Below are positions 1-5,743 of a stretch of DNA of 7,987 nucleotides, one piece after another (the stretch's first letter is position 1; every line of letters begins with the position of its first letter). The stretch is from Thioalkalivibrio sp. Lineage in GTDB: Bacteria > Pseudomonadota > Gammaproteobacteria > Ectothiorhodospirales > Ectothiorhodospiraceae. Under the pieces are notes generated by a model. The model was given only the letters and a program-made list of their open reading frames with translations, made no database searches and was not told the DNA's origin. The DNA is taken from positions 1-7,987 of the forward strand of contig PUOZ01000083.1 of the NCBI GenBank assembly GCA_003553165.1. The letters run 5' to 3'. The position numbers were made by a program, and so were the translations under genes.

Positions 1-468
1 GAAGACGACATGCGGACGTGCAGGCTTGGAAGGACGTTCGACGCCGTGCTGATGGACGATGCGATCTCGCATATGAATTGCCTGACGGATTTTGCGGCGG
101 CGCTGCGTACCGCGCATGTCCACCTGAAGCCGGGCGGCGTTCTGGTCGCCACTCCGGACGTGACGCCCGAGACGTTCCAACAGAACAGGACCACCGCCAC
201 TCCTGCCACGCGGGACGGGTTGGATATCGTCTTCGTGGAAAATGTCTACGATCCCGACCCGACGGATGAGCAGTATGAGACGACGATCCTGTATCTCATT
301 CGCGATCACGGACGCCTGCGCATCGAGACCGATCACTGGACCCTGGGGATCTTCTCCCTGGACACCTGGAGACGGGTTCTGCGCGAAACGGGCTTCGCCG
401 TGCACGAGGGACGGTACGATTCGGGGGAAGAGGAGTACACGGTATTCGCGTGCGTCAAGGAATCATGA
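1..468 (+). CDS. Class I SAM-dependent methyltransferase, C-terminal part (5' end outside window)
   Basis: The reading frame is open from base 1 to the TGA at 466-468, giving 155 visible residues. The ATG at base 10 is not a believable start, because it falls inside a conserved methyltransferase segment (E-D-D-M-R-T, then F-D-A-V-L-M-D-D-A-I-S-H-M), which normally follows the glycine-rich SAM-binding loop by about 40 residues. That loop (motif I, GxGxG) is therefore off the left edge. Visible parts are the acidic/DMR strand (residues 2-6), the FDAV strand (13-16), the motif around L-K-P-G-G-V-L (about 43-49), and a C-terminal beta-rich lobe ending in G-F-A-V-H-E-G and Y-T-V-F-A. These place it among small-molecule or protein methyltransferases of the Methyltransf_11/25 type that transfer a methyl group from SAM in the cytoplasm. 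The substrate cannot be told. It is followed almost immediately by a transposase remnant, so no operon partner is evident downstream. Confidence 0.8.
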   Translation, partial: EDDMRTCRLGRTFDAVLMDDAISHMNCLTDFAAALRTAHVHLKPGGVLVATPDVTPETFQQNRTTATPATRDGLDIVFVENVYDPDPTDEQYETTILYLIRDHGRLRIETDHWTLGIFSLDTWRRVLRETGFAVHEGRYDSGEEEYTVFACVKES

Positions 469-478
469 ACGACCGTTG

Positions 479-685
479 GAGTACAAGGACGGGCGTTTGG
501 TGAACGTACGGCCGATGCTGGAAAGGGTCGCGGACTGGTCGAGCGATCTCTCGGGTGAATCGGTTGAGAGCGACGAGGTGATCGAGCGGTACACCCGTAC
601 CGGTAGACCGCTGGGTAGCACATCATTTGTGGAGCGTCTGGAGGCGGTTACGGGTCGGTCACTGGCACCGAAACGCCCCGGGCGT
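479..685 (+). pseudogene. Remnant of a REP-associated tyrosine transposase (RAYT, COG1943-like), C-terminal end only
   Basis: In the frame starting at base 479 the translation reads like the last third of a RAYT (TnpA_REP). It has L-V-N-V-R-P-M-L-E-R-V-A-D-W (500-538), then R-T-G-R-P-L-G-S (596-619), S-F-V-E-R-L-E-A-V-T-G-R (623-658) and L-A-P-K-R-P-G-R (662-685). The block 'RTGRPLGS..FV..LE...GR.L.P+KPGR' is a familiar ending of this family. Intact RAYTs are roughly 150-230 residues with an N-terminal HUH/Tyr catalytic domain, and none of that is present: similarity begins about 10 bases after the methyltransferase stop. The frame has lost its own stop and runs open to 1480 across the HIT gene. 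It overlaps the first, unlikely, start of the HIT frame (627). I treat it as a dead fragment left by an old insertion or deletion. Assignment rests on remembered family motifs; the catalytic residues cannot be checked. Confidence 0.7.
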
Positions 686-761
686 CTCGCTACGGGCACC
701 CAAGTCCGACAGGCTGCTAGAATTGGCCTCCACTCCGATGCAATCCCATCCAGGTTATTCG

Positions 762-1289
762 ATGAACAGCGCCCGACCAGACCAGGACTGTTATTTCTGC
801 CGGGTTTCCGCCGGCCTTGCCGACCCGTTCATTTTCGAGAACCGTTCGTTCATCGGCCTTTTCGATACCAACCCGGTCAATCCGGGGCATGCGCTGATCA
901 TTCCGAGGCGGCACGTGGTCTCCCTATTCGACCTCAACGAAGCGGAGCAGTCGGACTACTTCGACGCCATTCACGGCGTCCGTCAGGCCATCGAAACGAC
1001 GGATATGAACGACCTGTACCGGAACATGCTGCACCGCGACTACCTGCGAGAGCGGCCGAAGGATCATATCGAAACCGTGCTGAGGCTACCCTTCCTGGGC
1101 AGTCGGCCCGATGCCTACACGGTCGGCAACAACGATGGCCGGGCTGCGGGAAGGAGCATCGACCACCTGCACGTCATCCTCCTCCCGCGCTACAAGGGAG
1201 ACGTGGAAGACCCAAAGGGCGGTATCCGGAACATCATCCCGGATCGAGCGAAGTACCAATGGTTGGCGGCGGCCGCATCGGTGCGTTGA
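762..1289 (+). CDS. HIT (histidine triad) family protein with altered triad
   Basis: This is a 175-residue cytoplasmic protein of the HIT superfamily (nucleotidyl hydrolases/transferases acting on AMP- or NMP-linked substrates). Visible marks are D-C-Y-F-C at 9-13 (the CxxC that often binds zinc), N-P-V-N-P-G-H-A-L-I-I-P-R-R-H at 37-51, G-N-N-D-G-R-A-A-G at 122-130, and D-H-L-H-V-I-L-L-P-R-Y-K-G-D at 134-147. The two first histidines (135, 137) are kept, and 137 matches the nucleophile. Position 139, normally the third His of HxHxH, is Ile (codon ATC). Between the first and second halves there is a longer linker than in minimal HIT proteins (about 80-118). The frame is open from a TTG at 627 and has another ATG at 738, but those starts overlap the transposase remnant. 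The ATG at 762 has AGG seven bases upstream and starts just before the conserved CxxC. The gene stands alone and converges with the exported DsrE-like gene. Confidence 0.87.
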   Translation: MNSARPDQDCYFCRVSAGLADPFIFENRSFIGLFDTNPVNPGHALIIPRRHVVSLFDLNEAEQSDYFDAIHGVRQAIETTDMNDLYRNMLHRDYLRERPKDHIETVLRLPFLGSRPDAYTVGNNDGRAAGRSIDHLHVILLPRYKGDVEDPKGGIRNIIPDRAKYQWLAAAASVR

Positions 1290-1404
1290 AGGCTTTTACG
1301 GTTCAACCGCAATCACGATCCGCCGCCGGCGCATCAACGGATGTGGCACGGCTACGCCAAACTCACCACCATGTTCTATGCGTGCGCTTGAGAGGTGAAA
1401 AGGT

Positions 1405-1438
1405 GGAGTCCGCCGGACCCCTCAGTCCGCCGGACTCC
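1405..1438. terminator. Strong imperfect inverted repeat in convergent region (terminator or REP-like element)
   Basis: Two 14-base arms (1405-1418 and 1425-1438) are complementary except for one C-C mismatch in the middle (1413/1430), around a 6-base loop (1419-1424). On the minus strand the hairpin is followed by ACCTTTTCACC (1404 down to 1394), a short U-run that fits a weak intrinsic terminator for the minus-strand genes ending at 1535. On the plus strand no T-run follows. The same segment also contains a 12-base direct repeat, AGTCCGCCGGAC, at 1407-1418 and 1424-1435, each nearly palindromic itself. It begins with GGAG, the foot sequence seen in some REP elements. Terminator is the simpler reading; the REP idea is inference. 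Confidence 0.5.
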
Positions 1439-1506
1439 TGCCTCACGCCAGCGACTTGCAGTGGCCCATGGCCGCAGTAATGGTCGCGGCGGTGCGGGTG
1501 ATGGCA

Positions 1507-1529
1507 ATGAGCGTCAAAGAGACGCTCGT
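1507..1529. terminator. Small hairpin just downstream of the DsrE-like gene
   Basis: GAGCGTC (1509-1515) and GACGCTC (1521-1527) are perfectly complementary around the 5-base loop AAAGA. The stem can be extended by a T-G and an A-T pair to 1507/1529. It sits six bases beyond the stop codon of the minus-strand gene ending at 1535, a position expected for a 3'-end or terminator stem. No U-run follows on either strand, so factor-independent termination is doubtful; it may instead protect the mRNA 3' end. Confidence 0.35.
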
Positions 1530-1534
1530 CGGGC

Positions 1535-2029
1535 TCAGTAGATTGGAATGACCGCGTATCCCCGGGCCTGGTAGCCGATCAGCGATACAAAAGTGTTGCC
1601 GACCGGCACGATGCCGTCCAGCAGGGTCTGGTTGTCGATCTGAAACAACCGGGTGGCAACGCCGCAGCCTTCCATCCGCACGCCGAGCATCTGCAGGTCC
1701 TCGATGTGATCGGCGATCTGGTCCAGGGCATCAAAATCGGTGAGATCGAGCCGTTCCCGATCCGTCGATACCAAGGTCACGGCCGGCCCCCGGAAGGCGA
1801 GCAGGATGTCGGGTTCAACGCCCTGTCTGACCAGATCGTCGTGGGTCTCGCGGATGACTGCCAGGTATAGGTTCAGGGAACTCGCACTCGAGTTGTTGAT
1901 GTCAAAGACGACTTTGCCGTGTTCGACCCCCTCAAGTGCCGCAGCGTCATTGGGCTGCTCGGCCACGGCGGCGAACGGGAGCAGCGCCATTCCAAGCATG
2001 AGTAGTAGCAGATTTTTCATTTTTATCAT
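1535..2029 (-). CDS. Exported DsrE/DsrF-like family protein (COG1416-like)
   Basis: This 164-residue protein has a clear Sec signal peptide: M-I-K-M-K, then a leucine-rich core (about 7-20), then A-V-A before E24, predicting a mature periplasmic protein of about 141 residues. The mature part has the alternating strand/helix pattern of DsrE-like proteins: K-V-V-F-D-I at 39-44, L-Y-L-A-V-I-R-E-T-H-D-D-L at 54-66, P-D-I-L-L-A-F-R-G-P-A-V at 73-84, L-G-V-R-M-E-G-C-G-V-A at 115-125 and a C-terminal G-Y-Q-A-R-G-Y-A-V-I-P at 152-162. The single cysteine, C122, sits where DsrE-fold proteins often carry their sulfur-handling Cys. DsrE/F relatives relay sulfur in sulfur oxidisers, but exported single-gene members have no settled role, so function is inferred only at family level. 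The start is fixed by AAGGAG (2036-2041) six bases upstream; the later Met4 would be too far from it. Confidence 0.75.
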   Translation of the reverse strand: MIKMKNLLLLMLGMALLPFAAVAEQPNDAAALEGVEHGKVVFDINNSSASSLNLYLAVIRETHDDLVRQGVEPDILLAFRGPAVTLVSTDRERLDLTDFDALDQIADHIEDLQMLGVRMEGCGVATRLFQIDNQTLLDGIVPVGNTFVSLIGYQARGYAVIPIY

Positions 2030-2035
2030 GGCTTT

Positions 2036-2041
2036 CTCCTT
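2036..2041 (-). promoter_or_regulatory. Ribosome binding site of the DsrE-like gene
   Basis: On the minus strand this reads AAGGAG and lies six bases before the ATG at 2027-2029. It decides the start in favour of the first Met rather than Met4 (2018-2020), which would leave a 15-base spacer. Confidence 0.75.
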
Positions 2042-2071
2042 CGTGTGGTTTCGGTGTACGGCATTTCTCTC

Positions 2072-2101
2072 CAGGAGCCTGACGGTCTTGGGCTGCTCCT
2101 G
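2072..2101. other. Hairpin in the gap between oxidoreductase and DsrE-like genes
   Basis: CAGGAGC (2072-2078) and GCTCCTG (2095-2101) are a perfect 7-base inverted repeat around a 16-base loop. It lies in the 148-base gap (2030-2177) between two minus-strand genes. It lacks a following U-run on either strand. It could be a leader structure of the DsrE-like mRNA or chance. I see no convincing -35/-10 pair in this gap. Confidence 0.25.
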
Positions 2102-2177
2102 TTATCCCACTTCACTCGCTACAGGCACTTGGGTTTCTGTCCTTTGCGCCCGCAGTCCGACTGGTAGCGGCCCCTGG

Positions 2178-3425
2178 TCAGGACGCCCCGTCGCGTGCCA
2201 TCGCCAGCGTGGCGACCCGCCTTGCGGCCTGCACCGCGGTCTCCAGCAGCGGCACTCCCTCGTAGGCCCAGGACCCGCAGTAGAACACGCGCCGTCCGGG
2301 CGCGCGATGCCAGTGGTCCATTTGCTGCAGCACCGCCTCGGTTCCGGCATGAACCACGGCACGCTGCAGGGGCGTTCGATCGATCATCTTCTTGTCGGCC
2401 GGCGGAAAGATCGGGTTCCACGTCTGGAAGACGGGGGCGTCGGCGGTCATGCCCGCCTCGACTGCATTGATCCAGACGGTGAACATCACCCTGTCCATGT
2501 CCGCGTCGGTCCGGAAATTCAACGCGGTCCAGTCGCGCGGATCCCGCGGCATGAAGCGCTCGTCGGTGTGCGTGATCAGTTCGCCGTCCGCGAACCGGAT
2601 GCCGGAGAGCACTTCACGCTCGTTTCCGAATTGCTCGTCGTCGAGGAAGTCGAGCTGGTTGGCCTGGGTCGCCAGGATCACGCGGTCGAACAGGCCGCCT
2701 TCTCCCCGGGAATTGGTGACGGACACCGCGTCGCCCCGCCGCACGATCCCGATCACGCGGCTCCCGCTGAAGTGCTGGAGGTCGCGGGACAGCGCGTTGA
2801 CCAGGGCCGAGGTGCCGCCCTGAAGCCGGACCAGCCCCGGCCCGTTCAGAATGTCCTGCAACAGGGAGAGCAGCTGACCGGCTGGCCAATCGAGCAGGTG
2901 CTTCTCGTCGCAGGTGCAGATTGTCGTGAGCATCGGCAGCACCAGTCCCCGCCAGACCTCCGGATCGAAGTCCTCGCCGGCCAGGTAACGCTGCAGGGAG
3001 ATGTCGGTGTTTTTCTTGGAGAGCTTCTGCGCTCCGCGGGACAGGCGGTACAGGGTTCGTGCAACGCTCAGGGCGCGCCGGTCCAGGTAGCGCAGCGATC
3101 CCACGAAGTGCCAATCGGTCAGCGGGAAGCGGCCGCTCCGAAACCAGGTGCTGCGATCGGACCGGCTGCAGGAAATGAAGGTGCGAATGTCATAGGTGCT
3201 GACGCCGACGTCGGCGGCCAGCGAGAGAACGCTGTTCCAGGCCGAGGCGTTCATCACTCGCAGGGGCACGTCCACGCGTGCGCCGTACACTGGTACTGCG
3301 TGCGCATCCATGCCCCAGTCGGGATGTTCCTCGAACACCGTTACCGCGCAGCCACCCTCGCGGCAGAAATGCGCTGCGGCAAGCCCTGCCATTCCGCTTC
3401 CGATCACCGCAACGCTCAAGGTCAT
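2178..3425 (-). CDS. FAD-dependent oxidoreductase, COG2907-type predicted NAD/FAD-binding protein
   Basis: This 415-residue flavoprotein belongs to the amine-oxidase-like FAD superfamily. The N-terminus holds the Rossmann dinucleotide motif V-I-G-S-G-M-A-G-L-A-A-A (7-18), followed by the acidic end of strand 2 (V-F-E-E, 30-33) that binds the adenosine ribose. Later blocks match the COG2907 pattern: L-Q-G-G-T-S-A-L-V-N-A-L (201-212), V-I-L-A-T-Q-A-N-Q (249-257), I-T-H-T-D-E-R-F-M-P-R (284-294) and a C-terminal F-Y-C-G-S-W-A-Y-E-G-V-P-L-L-E (381-395) that closes the FAD site. No signal peptide or membrane helix is seen, so it should be cytoplasmic. The reaction is unknown. Relatives often sit beside DUF1365 and cyclopropane-fatty-acid synthase genes; neither is here. 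The ATG start is backed by GGAGGAG a few bases upstream. It lies 134 bp after the ABC operon and 148 bp before the DsrE-like gene, all co-directional. Confidence 0.8.
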   Translation of the reverse strand: MTLSVAVIGSGMAGLAAAHFCREGGCAVTVFEEHPDWGMDAHAVPVYGARVDVPLRVMNASAWNSVLSLAADVGVSTYDIRTFISCSRSDRSTWFRSGRFPLTDWHFVGSLRYLDRRALSVARTLYRLSRGAQKLSKKNTDISLQRYLAGEDFDPEVWRGLVLPMLTTICTCDEKHLLDWPAGQLLSLLQDILNGPGLVRLQGGTSALVNALSRDLQHFSGSRVIGIVRRGDAVSVTNSRGEGGLFDRVILATQANQLDFLDDEQFGNEREVLSGIRFADGELITHTDERFMPRDPRDWTALNFRTDADMDRVMFTVWINAVEAGMTADAPVFQTWNPIFPPADKKMIDRTPLQRAVVHAGTEAVLQQMDHWHRAPGRRVFYCGSWAYEGVPLLETAVQAARRVATLAMARDGAS

Positions 3426-3428
3426 CGT

Positions 3429-3435
3429 CTCCTCC
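3429..3435 (-). promoter_or_regulatory. Ribosome binding site of the FAD oxidoreductase
   Basis: The minus strand reads GGAGGAG followed by ACG and then the ATG at 3423-3425. The GGAGG core (3431-3435) has a five-base spacer. It sits directly before the GxGxxG-bearing N-terminus and supports that start. The rest of the 134-base gap (3426-3559) shows only short 4-5 bp stems and no clear promoter. Confidence 0.7.
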
Positions 3436-3559
3436 AGGGTTGCTGCATGTTTCCATGATCTCCATTCTGTGGGAGGCCAGCCTTTGGCCCATGGTTCCCG
3501 GCGTCAGGTCGCCGAGAGGGCTCGCCTCCTGCGGGATGGGCGTCTGCGCCGCTTTGTTG

Positions 3560-3745
3560 CTATTCCATTCGCCGGACCGACAGGACTTGGATCAGGCCGG
3601 CGATCCCGACGACTGTGCCGCCGAAGGCGGCGGCGTAGGCGATCAGGGATAACGCGAGGCCGGGCTCGATCGCCCGGCTGACCTGGGCCAGCAGCAATGC
3701 CAGGCCCGCGAGCATACTGACCAGGCCACCGAGCAGAAGGCGCAT
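3560..3745 (-). CDS. Small two-helix membrane protein of unknown function, last gene of the ABC operon
   Basis: This is a 61-residue protein that I do not recognise. It has two hydrophobic stretches, about residues 3-22 (L-L-L-G-G-L-V-S-M-L-A-G-L-A-L-L-L-A) and 30-56, joined by a short polar turn (Q-V-S-R-A-I-E-P). It ends in charged S-V-R-R-M-E. The pattern is a helical hairpin in the inner membrane with both ends in the cytoplasm by the positive-inside rule (R2; R58, R59). It starts 13 bases after the stop of the OppF-like gene, so it should be co-transcribed with the transporter. Its Shine-Dalgarno site is weak (GGATG about eight bases upstream), suggesting low or coupled translation. Small size and low complexity mean a spurious call cannot be excluded, but the spacing and membrane composition argue for a real gene. 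Confidence 0.6.
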   Translation of the reverse strand: MRLLLGGLVSMLAGLALLLAQVSRAIEPGLALSLIAYAAAFGGTVVGIAGLIQVLSVRRME

Positions 3746-3758
3746 TCCGGCGGCATCC

Positions 3759-4769
3759 TCAGCGATACAGCCAGCAGGCTGTGCCGTGGCCCTGGCGTGG
3801 TTCCAGATCGGGGGGGTACTCCCGGTCGCAGGTGCCGGCGATCATCCGGTTACAGCGTGGGTGAAAGCGGCAGCCGGCCGGCGGCTTCAGCAGGCTCGGC
3901 GGTTCGCCGGGAGGCACCTCCCGCTGCTGGCGCGCGTTGTCGGGATCCGGGTCGGAGATCGCCGCAAGCAGCGCCTGGGTGTAGGGGTGCTGCGGATGGT
4001 TCAGCAGTTCGTTGACCTCCGCCTGCTCGACGATCCGGCCCGCGTACATCACGAAGATGCGCTCCGCGAAATGCCGCACGGTGGAGAGATCGTGGGTGAT
4101 GAACGCCAGCGTCAGACCATGGTCGATCTGGATGCGCCGCAAGAGCTGCAGGATCTCCACGCGCACCGAGGCGTCGAGCATCGAGACGGGCTCGTCGGCG
4201 ATGATCATCGCGGGACGCAGGATCAGGGCGCGTGCGATCACGACCCGCTGCTGCTGCCCGCCGCTCAGCATGTGGGGGAACTTGGACAGGAAATCCTCCG
4301 GAGGCGACAGGCGGACCTCTTCCAGCGCCTCCCGGGCGCGTTGGTCCCGCTCCGCGCGGTTGCGCACGCCGTGCACGATCAGCGGCTCGTGCAGGATGCG
4401 GCGCACGTCCATGAACGGCGGCAGTGCGCCGTAAGGGTCCTGCTGCACGTAGCCGACCCGCGCGAGGTAGGCCTTGCGCTCCGCGCCGTCCAGCGTTCCG
4501 AGCGATCGGCCCTCGAAGATCACCTCGCCCCGCGTGGGCTGGTGCAGGCCGAGCAGCGTACGCGCGAGCGAGCTCTTGCCACAGCCGCTCTCGCCGACGA
4601 AGGCCACTGCCTCGCCGGTCTGCAGATCGAAGTTCACGCCGTCTACCGCGCGCACCGAGCCAACGCGCAGGAAACCCCACTGGCGCAACTCGAACCAGGT
4701 GTGCAGATCGCGGGCGGAGAGCACCGGCCCGGGTACCGATGAACGGACTTCCCTGGCGGATGCGTTCAT
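3759..4769 (-). CDS. Oligopeptide/dipeptide ABC transporter ATP-binding protein, OppF/DppF-like
   Basis: This 336-residue cytoplasmic ATPase would power the importer with the OppD-like partner. ABC motifs in order: Walker A G-E-S-G-C-G-K-S-S (59-67), Q-loop region Y-V-Q-Q-D-P (107-112), signature L-S-G-G-Q-Q-Q-R (168-175), Walker B M-I-I-A-D-E-P (188-194) with catalytic E193, D-loop S-M-L-D (196-199) and H-loop H226. The tail is the oligo_HPY extension typical of peptide importers (N-H-P-Q-H-P-Y-T-Q-A-L at 257-267). It is followed by four cysteines, C300, C306, C314 and C332, spaced as in family members that may hold an Fe-S cluster. Length is normal for OppF. Its ATG overlaps the OppD-like stop by four bases (ATGA, 4766-4769), which implies translational coupling; GGGAG lies seven bases upstream. 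The substrate class is not fixed by the ATPase. Confidence 0.93.
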   Translation of the reverse strand: MNASAREVRSSVPGPVLSARDLHTWFELRQWGFLRVGSVRAVDGVNFDLQTGEAVAFVGESGCGKSSLARTLLGLHQPTRGEVIFEGRSLGTLDGAERKAYLARVGYVQQDPYGALPPFMDVRRILHEPLIVHGVRNRAERDQRAREALEEVRLSPPEDFLSKFPHMLSGGQQQRVVIARALILRPAMIIADEPVSMLDASVRVEILQLLRRIQIDHGLTLAFITHDLSTVRHFAERIFVMYAGRIVEQAEVNELLNHPQHPYTQALLAAISDPDPDNARQQREVPPGEPPSLLKPPAGCRFHPRCNRMIAGTCDREYPPDLEPRQGHGTACWLYR

Positions 4770-5740
4770 GTCCTGGCTCCCTGCGCGTAAAGCCAGCAGC
4801 GCACCGTTCGCCGTTCACCGATGCGGAACGTCTCCGGATCACGGTCGCAGCGATCGAACCGCGACGGACAGCGGTCGGCGAACCGGCAGCCCTCGGGTGG
4901 ATCGAGGAGATTGGGCGGTTGGCCCGGGATATGCACCGGCGTCTCTTCCTGGTGCAGGCGGGGCACGCTGGCCATCAGCAGCTTCGAGTAGGGGTGGGCA
5001 GGTTCCCGGAAGAAGTCCTTTGCATCGGCGAGCTCCACGAGCTGGCCGGCGTACATCAGCGCGACCCTCTCCGCGAGCTCACTGGAGGTCGAGACGTCGT
5101 GGGTGATCAGGATGAAGCTGGTTCCGAGTTCCTGCTTGATGCGCTTCAGTGCGTTCATGATGCTGGCCTGGGTGAGCACGTCGAGCGCGGAGGTGGGCTC
5201 GTCCATGATCACCAGGTCCGGCTCGGTGACCAGGGCCATCGCCAGTACCACCCGCTGGCGCATTCCTCCGGAAAGCTCGAAGGGATACCGCTGCAGGAAG
5301 TCCGCGGAGACGCCGACCAGCCCGAAGACCTCGGCGGCCCGGTCCAGCGCCCGTCGATTGGACCAGCCGCGGTGCACCCGCAGCGGCTCCGCCACCTGTT
5401 CGCCGACCCGTACCACCGGGTTCAGCGCGTTCATCGCCGCTTGCATCACCAGCGAGATGCGCACCCAGCGCACCTCGCGCCGGAACCGCTCCTCCGAGTG
5501 GCCCATGGTTTCCACGCCGTCCACCAGCATGCGGCCGGAGAAGTGCTGCACGTTCCGCGGCAGCAGGCGCATCAATGCCTTCGCCAGCGTGCTCTTGCCG
5601 CAGCCGGATTCGCCCAGTACCACCAGCGCTTCGTTGCGGCGGAGATCGAAGCTGACCCCGTCCAGCGCACGGACCACGCCGCGCCCGCTGCGGTAGTGCA
5701 GCTTGAGGTCCTCGACCCGGAGGAGGGGTTCGCCGGCCAT
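4766..5740 (-). CDS. Oligopeptide/dipeptide ABC transporter ATP-binding protein, OppD/DppD-like
   Basis: This 324-residue cytoplasmic ATPase is the first of the two motor subunits. It shows Walker A G-E-S-G-C-G-K-S-T (43-51), Q100 in the L-V-M-Q-A-A-M-N-A-L-N-P segment that is characteristic of OppD/DppD, signature L-S-G-G-M-R-Q-R (156-163), Walker B L-V-I-M-D-E-P (176-182), D-loop S-A-L-D (184-187) and H-loop H214. The C-terminal oligo_HPY region has H-P-Y-S-K-L-L (249-255) and L-L-D-P-P-E-G-C-R-F (278-287), with four cysteines C285, C291, C298 and C315. All catalytic residues are present, so both ATP sites of the heterodimer look competent. The start is three bases after the OppC-like stop codon, with GAGGA about 11 bases upstream, and the stop overlaps the next gene's start. 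These spacings show one polycistronic unit. Confidence 0.93.
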   Translation of the reverse strand: MAGEPLLRVEDLKLHYRSGRGVVRALDGVSFDLRRNEALVVLGESGCGKSTLAKALMRLLPRNVQHFSGRMLVDGVETMGHSEERFRREVRWVRISLVMQAAMNALNPVVRVGEQVAEPLRVHRGWSNRRALDRAAEVFGLVGVSADFLQRYPFELSGGMRQRVVLAMALVTEPDLVIMDEPTSALDVLTQASIMNALKRIKQELGTSFILITHDVSTSSELAERVALMYAGQLVELADAKDFFREPAHPYSKLLMASVPRLHQEETPVHIPGQPPNLLDPPEGCRFADRCPSRFDRCDRDPETFRIGERRTVRCWLYAQGART

Positions 5741-5743
5741 CGT

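Noticed and set aside
585..612. Nested palindromes (CGGTAC-ACCC-GTACCG; AGCGGT...ACCGCT)
   Set aside because: They lie inside the RAYT remnant and encode its conserved R-Y-T-R-T-G-R-P-L block, so codon constraint explains them better than a REP element.
242..1480. A 412-codon plus-strand frame that could look like one large gene
   Set aside because: It runs out of frame through the methyltransferase and HIT genes. Only the segment 479-685 resembles a protein family (RAYT tail); the rest is shadow.
2153..2163. An 11-base palindrome CAGTCCGACTG
   Set aside because: Single short copy with no flanking partner or promoter context; such palindromes occur by chance in GC-rich sequence.
2119..2177. 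Short minus-strand tail ending C-G-R-K-G-Q-K-P-K-C-L, resembling a zinc-ribbon or transposase end
   Set aside because: It is only about 17 codons beyond the flavoprotein stop in another frame, with no start or supporting upstream sequence; too short to claim.
1740..3458. A 572-codon plus-strand open frame opposite the DsrE-like and flavoprotein genes
   Set aside because: It is antisense to both well-supported minus-strand genes. It has no recognisable motifs and its composition is typical of a shadow frame.
3426..3559. Possible promoter (CAGAAT as -10) or terminator in the gap before the flavoprotein
   Set aside because: No matching -35 at proper spacing, and only 4-5 bp stems without a U-run; not enough to call.
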